A DNA stretch of 28,820 bases, from contig DFOM01000066.1 in the NCBI GenBank assembly GCA_002376725.1, forward strand, positions 1-28,820, in the 5' to 3' direction. This DNA is from Cloacimonetes bacterium UBA3541 (GTDB lineage Bacteria; Cloacimonadota; Cloacimonadia; Cloacimonadales; Cloacimonadaceae). The notes under the pieces were generated by a model. The model searched no databases. It saw nothing but the letters and a program-made list of their open reading frames with translations, and was not told the DNA's origin. This document shows positions 26,101-28,820 of this stretch, one piece after another; positions within the stretch are counted from its first letter, which is position 1, and each line of letters opens with the position of its first letter. Made by a program: the position numbers and the translations under genes.

Positions 26101-26443
26101 AAGACCAGCCTACCCGGAATACTTCAGATCCCAAAGTAGAATGACCTCTATACCAGAAACTTACGGTTTGATCTCCTGCTGTTACTATTAATTGAGGAGT
26201 AATCAAATATTGATCATAGGGGGAACCCGATGAAAGAGAAGAGAATCTGAAAGACCTGCTTCCCTCATAAAAATAAGTTGTTGAATGCGTCATCAGGTTT
26301 CCACTTGGTGGGCTTGGATTGGCATATCTGATAGTCCATTCACTTGGAGGGCAGGTTGCGCTTTCAAAACCTTCATTTAAAGGTGCGGCTAATAAAGTAC
26401 CTAATATAAATAGAGGTACCAAAATCAACAATGTTTTTTTCAT
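20123..26443 (-). CDS. Giant secreted surface protein: choice-of-anchor-J / fibronectin-III mosaic
   Basis: The 2106-aa protein has a signal peptide (about 1-19). Four tandem units of about 250 residues follow, each a choice-of-anchor-J/cleaved-adhesin jelly roll (GFES..CPP..W; ..FWYRG; ..YIDAFVGP) plus a fibronectin-III-like domain (NPAVLVSPANG, LSW, YKLYISDD, YYWKVVPYNENGPAEG). After that come a fifth jelly roll (about 1016-1205), an ASH-like domain (about 1206-1305; YTPTSLNFGEVALG), a unique region (about 1306-1495), a sixth jelly roll (about 1495-1655) and a CARDB-like domain (about 1655-1760). A propeller-like region (about 1770-1995; IAYDDNHNILYG repeats) and a last fibronectin-III domain end in a basic tail (KSKPNK). 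No FlgD/type-IX sorting tail is present. Likely an adhesin or extracellular scaffold. An AGGGAG site precedes the ATG. Confidence 0.85.
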   Translation of the reverse strand: MKKTLLILVPLFILGTLLAAPLNEGFESATCPPSEWTIRYANPSPPSGNLMTHSTTYFYEGSRSFRFSSLSSGSPYDQYLITPQLIVTAGDQTVSFWYRGHSTLGSEVFRVGWSSTGTEIANFTWSEDITNASTTWQQYVKTDLPVETKYVAVHYKSVNQYYLYIDAFVGPQIAVPPNPAVLVSPANGDWAFLDVTLSWISGGGIVDGYKLYISDDDIVNEDDFIIDQTGTTYTPILEPGMTYYWKVVPYNENGPAEGCPVWSFKTPNETQLAESFESETCPPNGWTIRYANLDPPSRNLMTHSTDYAHQGSRSFRFSSYVYGPPYDQYLITPQLVVTAGDQTVSFWYRGYSTFGYEVFRVGWSSTGTEIADFTWSEDITNTSTSWQQYVKTDLPVETKYVAVHYKSNRQYCLYIDAFVGPEIAAEPPNPAVLVYPADGGWAFLDNTLSWTGGGGGIVDSYKLYISDDATVDNDDYITDQTVTTYSLSDLEDLVIEYGHSYYWKVVPYNENGPAEGCPVWSFKTPAEIQLAESFENTDFPPRGWARTTSSTSYWTRTTSCYTHGIACMYAYTSSTVYDISTPKCTITSGSALNFSTRASNTSQKLRILYSTDKINWTQIGADITYAAANVWYNISIDLSDYAGEKYLAFRSPAQTTTGNIYVDAVFGPELTQAPPDPAVLIRPSDSGWAFLDDTLSWTGGGGGIADGYKLYISDDDNVNADDFITDQTGTTYSLSDLEDLVIEYSHTYYWQVIPYNENGPAEGCEVWSFKTPTTTQLAESFESTDFPPLCWANPGFWSRSTTYAKHGSASAHQHGSDTTQYILSTPKLTITSTSTLDFWALGTYTSGILQVIYSSDRITWTQLPGNITFAATHTWYQNVIDLSSLEGNNYYLGFRTGLQYAGFYVDCVFGPEITPETPEAPTLVSPADGAENVSIIPTFSWTAATIGGVPDGFKIYCGNPIDYNNPIATVSRTTTSYTIPGTNALEYNTTYQWTVSAYKEGFDEAHAAERSFMTRTDPTITTFPYVTDFSTWMPTNWSQLRYLIDGGTPASGGDWFQGDWLNITSPVNKAATINIYYSDHYDWLVTPPIQIPATGYELELDLALMKYGTQSTPVEPGGQDDNRFLVVISNNPDMSSPTILMEWNNTGSPNVYDNIPATGETYIIDLDSYVGTKYIGFYAESLISTDNNNLMVDNVIIRQVTTGPDLYYTPTSLNFGEVALGVQVGPKKVTVTNLGIGDLIINKVDNTQIIGSGFAIDDFNFSLEHNESGQINVYANATHEGLFTAILRITYGGNDYDVSLSATGLPEEIIVIGTGTEELGLPIDPNYRYSYSQSIFLQGEINKANRNIEKIYYYWNGAGAASNSNVWTVYLGHTDKTAFDSTIDWIPITGFSVYEVTLDLSAGEGWIEINLDPPFYHTDQNLVIAVDENESGYDSDVEYFYCTFVETKGNRSISYAADSTNPVPATPPAGALVSGYPNIKLEFEEIPTDPRVPLPYTQDFGTDGTWPLNWTQTYSGEITSNRWSLSYTNYAGGTPYEMNTSYVLVSETGISRLISPPIITAGVSAMNIRFRTYYEDWDFGITAKLQYSHDLTTWYDTSWSIISGNGNVSGLMSVLITDLNSPTTYIAWTLDGDHYQFNYWSIDDVVFSQPPNHDVAPVSWDLPVPVVGENTLVTPKATVINNGLNTETFTVTCTIGDSYTNIQTVNNLGLAMSQQVTFAPLTPALWTVSLVTVTTNLNMDEVTENDTLQDVLICLPLDTDAVAENLFTYNFVQFNLATPGTMYNLPNPPLVTIFMAGADWTNGKWLGCEYDVGTLATDNFWEINAMTGASTLLGEMGADIMGIAYDDNHNILYGTDGVNLYTMNVNTGAATLSGALWYNLEGTPTDLEDMYGFIIDIAYDNHTNTLYGIDLASDCLWQINVSTRELTLKGFLGIDLDYAQDAAFDQVNGLLFLAGYAGGGALYWIDTEYGGAYKVGNFPENAEVTAFSIPYGLISVPEVTIASNGTISWTPVSGAIKYSIYKATDPYGTFSWYADAFGTSWTDPNFTTDAMAFYKVTSVGGMRNVNRQKIRYSNPIQHKGNLNIKHRYETGLANQSLMPTKSKPNK

Positions 26444-26836
26444 AATAATATACTCCCTGTTTAATTAAATTTTTGAAAAAGTTAGTTGAGGGTAAAAATG
26501 GTAAATAAACTTAGAGGCAAGGAGATAAAATTTCTCTTTAAACCTCTTGCATAATGGAGATATTTGATAGCTGGATAAATAATCGCAGCTTAAAGCTGCG
26601 GAGATTCTTAAGACATTTTGATAATGGAAATCATTCTTTAAATTCGGTGTTATTATTGGAATACACCGAGCCACACTAATATTAATATATTTTTTCCCTC
26701 CTTTGCACCTCCTTTCATCGTTTTTAGATAAAGAAAATAAAAAGTAATGCTTCATTCTTTTACCTTTTAACCTTAATTTAAAATCACAAGTCACATTAGC
26801 TTTTCTTTAAATATTGAAACTCATATCTATAAAATA
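26444..26836 (-). other. Long leader of the giant surface-protein gene
   Basis: About 390 bases separate the promoter-like site from the start codon. On the minus strand the leader holds two back-to-back Shine-Dalgarno-like blocks (AAAGGAGGTG at 26706-26715 and CAAAGGAGGG at 26696-26705). It also holds a perfect hairpin CGCAGCTT-A-AAGCTGCG (26584-26600) and a weaker one around 26515-26550. A frame of 96-109 codons (26465-26755 or 26794) crosses it, but its composition is not protein-like. It may be a regulatory leader, perhaps with a short leader peptide. Confidence 0.45.
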
Positions 26837-26865
26837 CAAATTAAATATATTAATATGCTTGTCAA
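26837..26865 (-). promoter_or_regulatory. Promoter-like site for the giant surface-protein gene
   Basis: On the minus strand TTGACA (26860-26865), 15 bases, then TTAATTTG (26837-26844) and TATTTT. The layout and even the flanking letters match the site at 8885-8913. Confidence 0.55.
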
Positions 26866-27097
26866 GTATTATTTTTGTAATTTTTGAACTATTTTATTAT
26901 CAGTTTATAACTTTTACATTTCATTTAATTATATAACCAGTAAATAACTACCTTCGCAAGAAAATGTTAAAGAATTATGAGTGTGCCAGTTTTGACTGCA
27001 CAATGTATCAATACCATTGACATATTTAGTTATAAAGAGTAATTTTTTTAGAGGGATAATATTAGGGACAAGCGTTAATAAAGAGTATAGCCTAGCA
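26866..27097. other. AT-rich intergenic stretch
   Basis: I see no coding frame, hairpin or recognised site here. It lies upstream of the giant gene promoter and ends at copy B of the dispersed repeat. Confidence 0.5.
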
Positions 27098-27186
27098 GGG
27101 ATAAATTCGCATAAAAAGGGATAAATTCGCAGGTGAAAATGAGGAAATATAGGGGTATCTTATTCCAGAAAGCTTCTGCGAAGCTT
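27098..27186. repeat. Dispersed noncoding repeat, copy B
   Basis: GGGATAAATTCGCA occurs at 27098-27111 and again at 27118-27131, the second followed by GGTGAAAA. A stretch similar to copy A follows. The element ends in the perfect hairpin AAGCTTC (27170-27176), TGC, GAAGCTT (27180-27186). The hairpin also matches 1264-1280. Confidence 0.75.
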
Positions 27187-27241
27187 ATGCAGATGGAGAC
27201 ATCTACACACAATTATAACCACACACCAAAACATCTATACC

Positions 27242-27274
27242 AAAAAAAAGACCCGGCATAGAAAGCTGGGTCTT
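27242..27274 (-). terminator. Terminator of the SBBP-repeat protein gene
   Basis: AAGACCCGGC (27248-27257) pairs with GCTGGGTCTT (27265-27274) over 10 bp with one G-T pair and a 7-nt loop. On the minus strand the stem is followed by a run of T (the A-run at 27242-27249). It lies about 30 bases after the stop at 27303. Confidence 0.9.
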
Positions 27275-27302
27275 CCTTTGTTGGTTCTTCTTAACAAGGA
27301 GT

Positions 27303-28820
27303 TTATTTCATTAACACTGCTTTACGCTGGAAGGTCTGTTTTCCTGCTTTCATAATAAAGTAGTAGATACCACTACCACAAGATTTACCATTAGTATCTT
27401 TTCCATTCCAGCTAATCTGGTAATATCCGGGATGTTGAGGTCCAACATTGATATGATGCACAAGCTGGCCCTTTGCATTATAGATATAGAAATCAGCATT
27501 AGATATTTCTGACAGATTATAAGGAATATTGGCAACTGGATTGAAGGGATTAGGATAGATAGCTCCAAGTCCCGTAGTTTCTTCTACTACAACTAGATCA
27601 TTGGAATCGTAAGGTATGTGGGCTTTGGCTACAAAAATATCCTGGTTTCCACTACTGGTGAGGTTTATATCTCCGAAATAAGCAGTCTCTCTAAAATAAC
27701 CAGTAAGATAAGTATTTCCAGAGGAATCAGTTGCGATACCACAGCCGCTATCCGAGTTAGTTCCTCCAGCTTTTTGTAAGTCAAGCCAATTACCATTACT
27801 ATCCAGTTTGGCTATAAAAATGTCATACCCTCCACTACTGGTAAGGTTTGTAGTTCCGAAAGAAGCAGTTCCCATAAAATAACCGGTGACATAGCTATTT
27901 CCCGAGGAATCAGTTGCAATACCGCAGCCCTCATCCCAGTCAATTCCTCCAGCTTTTTTTGCCCAGAGCCAGTTACCGATACTATTCAGTTTGGCTACAA
28001 AAATGTCATACCATCCACTACTGGTGAGGTTTGAACCTCCGAAAGAAGCAGCCCCTTCAAAATAACCAGTAATATAGCTATTTCCTGAGGAATCAGTTGC
28101 AATTCCGCAGCCGCCATCCCTGTTGGTTCCTCCAGCTTTTTTTGCCCAGAGCCAACTACCATAACTATTCAGTTTGGCTACAAAAATGTCCCTATCCCCA
28201 CTACTGGTAAGGTTTGTACTTTCAAAAGAAGCAGTTCCTTTAAAATAACCAGTAACATAGCTATTTCCCGAGGAATCAGTGGCGATACTATAGCCGTAAT
28301 CTTCGTTAGGTCCTCCAGCTTTGTGTGCCCAGAGCCAATTACCACTATTATCCAGTTTGGCTACAAAAATGTCATAATCTCCACTACTGGTAAGGGTTAT
28401 ATCTCCGAAAGAAGCAGTACTATAAAAATAACCAGTGACATAGCTGTTACCCGAGGAATCAATGGCGATATCATAGCCGTAATCAGGGCTAGTTCCTCCA
28501 GCTTTTTTTGCCCAGAGCCAATTACCGCTACTATCCAGTTTGGCTACAAAAATATCATAACCTCCATAACTTGTAAGAGTGGTACTTCCGAAAGAAGCAG
28601 TCCCCTGAAAACAACCGGTAACATAGCTGTTTCCCGAGGAATCAGTGGCGATATCATAGCCGCAATCGTAGTCAGTTCCTCCAGCTTGCTTTGCCCAGAG
28701 CCAATTACCGCTACTATCCAGTTTGGCTACAAAAATATCCCAGTTTCCAATACTGGTAAGGGTTGTAGTTCCGAAAGAAGCAGTTCCCTTAAAATAACCA
28801 GTAACATAGCTGTTTCCCGA
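27303..28820 (-). CDS. SBBP-repeat (beta-propeller) secreted protein with FlgD/type-IX-like sorting domain, 5' end outside the window
   Basis: The frame stays open from the stop at 27303 to the window edge, so at least 505 residues are visible and the true start is beyond 28820. The ATG at 27873-27875 is internal. The visible N-terminal part is more than six tandem 61-residue SBBP units (ATDSSGNSYVTGYF, TASFG, NLTSSG, DIFVAKL, GNWLWAKKAGG). The last unit diverges and runs into the C-terminal domain. That domain (about 85 residues) begins AIYPNPFNPVANIPYNLSE and continues YIYNAKGQLVHHI, ISWNGKDTNGK, SGIYYFIMKAGK and RKAVLMK. This is the FlgD-Ig-like sorting tail linked to type IX secretion and surface attachment in FCB bacteria. 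A beta-propeller displayed at the surface is likely; the ligand is unknown. Confidence 0.88.
   Translation of the reverse strand, partial: SGNSYVTGYFKGTASFGTTTLTSIGNWDIFVAKLDSSGNWLWAKQAGGTDYDCGYDIATDSSGNSYVTGCFQGTASFGSTTLTSYGGYDIFVAKLDSSGNWLWAKKAGGTSPDYGYDIAIDSSGNSYVTGYFYSTASFGDITLTSSGDYDIFVAKLDNSGNWLWAHKAGGPNEDYGYSIATDSSGNSYVTGYFKGTASFESTNLTSSGDRDIFVAKLNSYGSWLWAKKAGGTNRDGGCGIATDSSGNSYITGYFEGAASFGGSNLTSSGWYDIFVAKLNSIGNWLWAKKAGGIDWDEGCGIATDSSGNSYVTGYFMGTASFGTTNLTSSGGYDIFIAKLDSNGNWLDLQKAGGTNSDSGCGIATDSSGNTYLTGYFRETAYFGDINLTSSGNQDIFVAKAHIPYDSNDLVVVEETTGLGAIYPNPFNPVANIPYNLSEISNADFYIYNAKGQLVHHINVGPQHPGYYQISWNGKDTNGKSCGSGIYYFIMKAGKQTFQRKAVLMK
27630..28820 (-). repeat. Exact-period 183-bp tandem repeats inside the SBBP gene
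   Basis: The conserved block around GAGGAATCA recurs with its lead base at 27718, 27901, 28084, 28267, 28450, 28633 and 28816, each step exactly 183 bp. Each unit encodes 61 residues. Many blocks of 15 or more bases are identical between copies, so the array is prone to unequal recombination. It continues past the window end. Confidence 0.95.

Noticed and set aside
26465..26794. A 109-codon minus-strand frame in the leader of the giant gene.
   Set aside because: No coding-like composition, rare residues clustered, and it runs through hairpins and Shine-Dalgarno-like blocks. Kept only as part of the leader description.
27303..27875. A 190-aa gene starting at the ATG at 27873-27875.
   Set aside because: The same frame continues open to the window edge with the same SBBP repeats; the ATG is just a Met inside one repeat.
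27630..28820. The regular 183-bp repeats as a CRISPR array.
   Set aside because: The whole unit repeats and is translated in one frame; there are no unique spacers between short repeats.

Overview
The window is AT-rich bacterial DNA. The gene set points to the FCB superphylum, most likely a Cloacimonadota (Candidatus Cloacimonas-like) genome. The clues are large secreted proteins built from choice-of-anchor-J, fibronectin-III and SBBP modules, a FlgD/type-IX-style C-terminal sorting domain, and promoter-like sites with a Bacteroidetes-style TTTG element in place of a classical -10. This assignment is inference; no rRNA gene is present to confirm it.

Layout. 1-930 (+): the end of a DNA methyltransferase and an unrecognised 187-aa protein, possibly a restriction-modification pair. 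931-1706: gene-free and rich in stem-loops. 1707-3764 (+): an EF-G paralogue with its own terminator. 3899-7622 (+): a tight housekeeping operon, yebC-ruvC-ruvA-rsmB-PASTA protein. 7629-8846 (-): a prepilin peptidase behind a small exported protein. 9214-11603 (+): a GC-richer pair of exported proteins. The second has an FGE-sulfatase/C-type-lectin fold whose C-terminus resembles the variable region of a diversity-generating retroelement.

11996-19799 (-): a complete phosphate-starvation module. A PhoB/PhoR pair overlaps a small sigma-70 gene. Then comes a putative phosphate porin followed by pstS, pstC, pstA, pstB and phoU. The porin promoter carries four TTAACA-like repeats at 10-11 bp spacing next to a perfect TATAAT, a good candidate Pho box. 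Porin and PstS would bring phosphate across the outer membrane and periplasm, PstCAB would import it, and PhoU/PhoR/PhoB would sense and regulate.

20123-28820 (-): two secreted surface-protein genes. One is a 2106-aa mosaic with internal duplications. The other is the C-terminal part of an SBBP-repeat protein with exact 183-bp tandem repeats and a type-IX-like sorting tail. The 2106-aa gene is bracketed by a direct-repeated noncoding element about 7.1 kb apart.

The observations most worth following up are the retroelement-like variable region, the Pho box with the PhoBR-coupled sigma factor, the shared TTGACAAG/TTTG promoter architecture, and the repeat element flanking the giant adhesin. 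No CRISPR array, tRNA, rRNA, transposase or integrase was seen.
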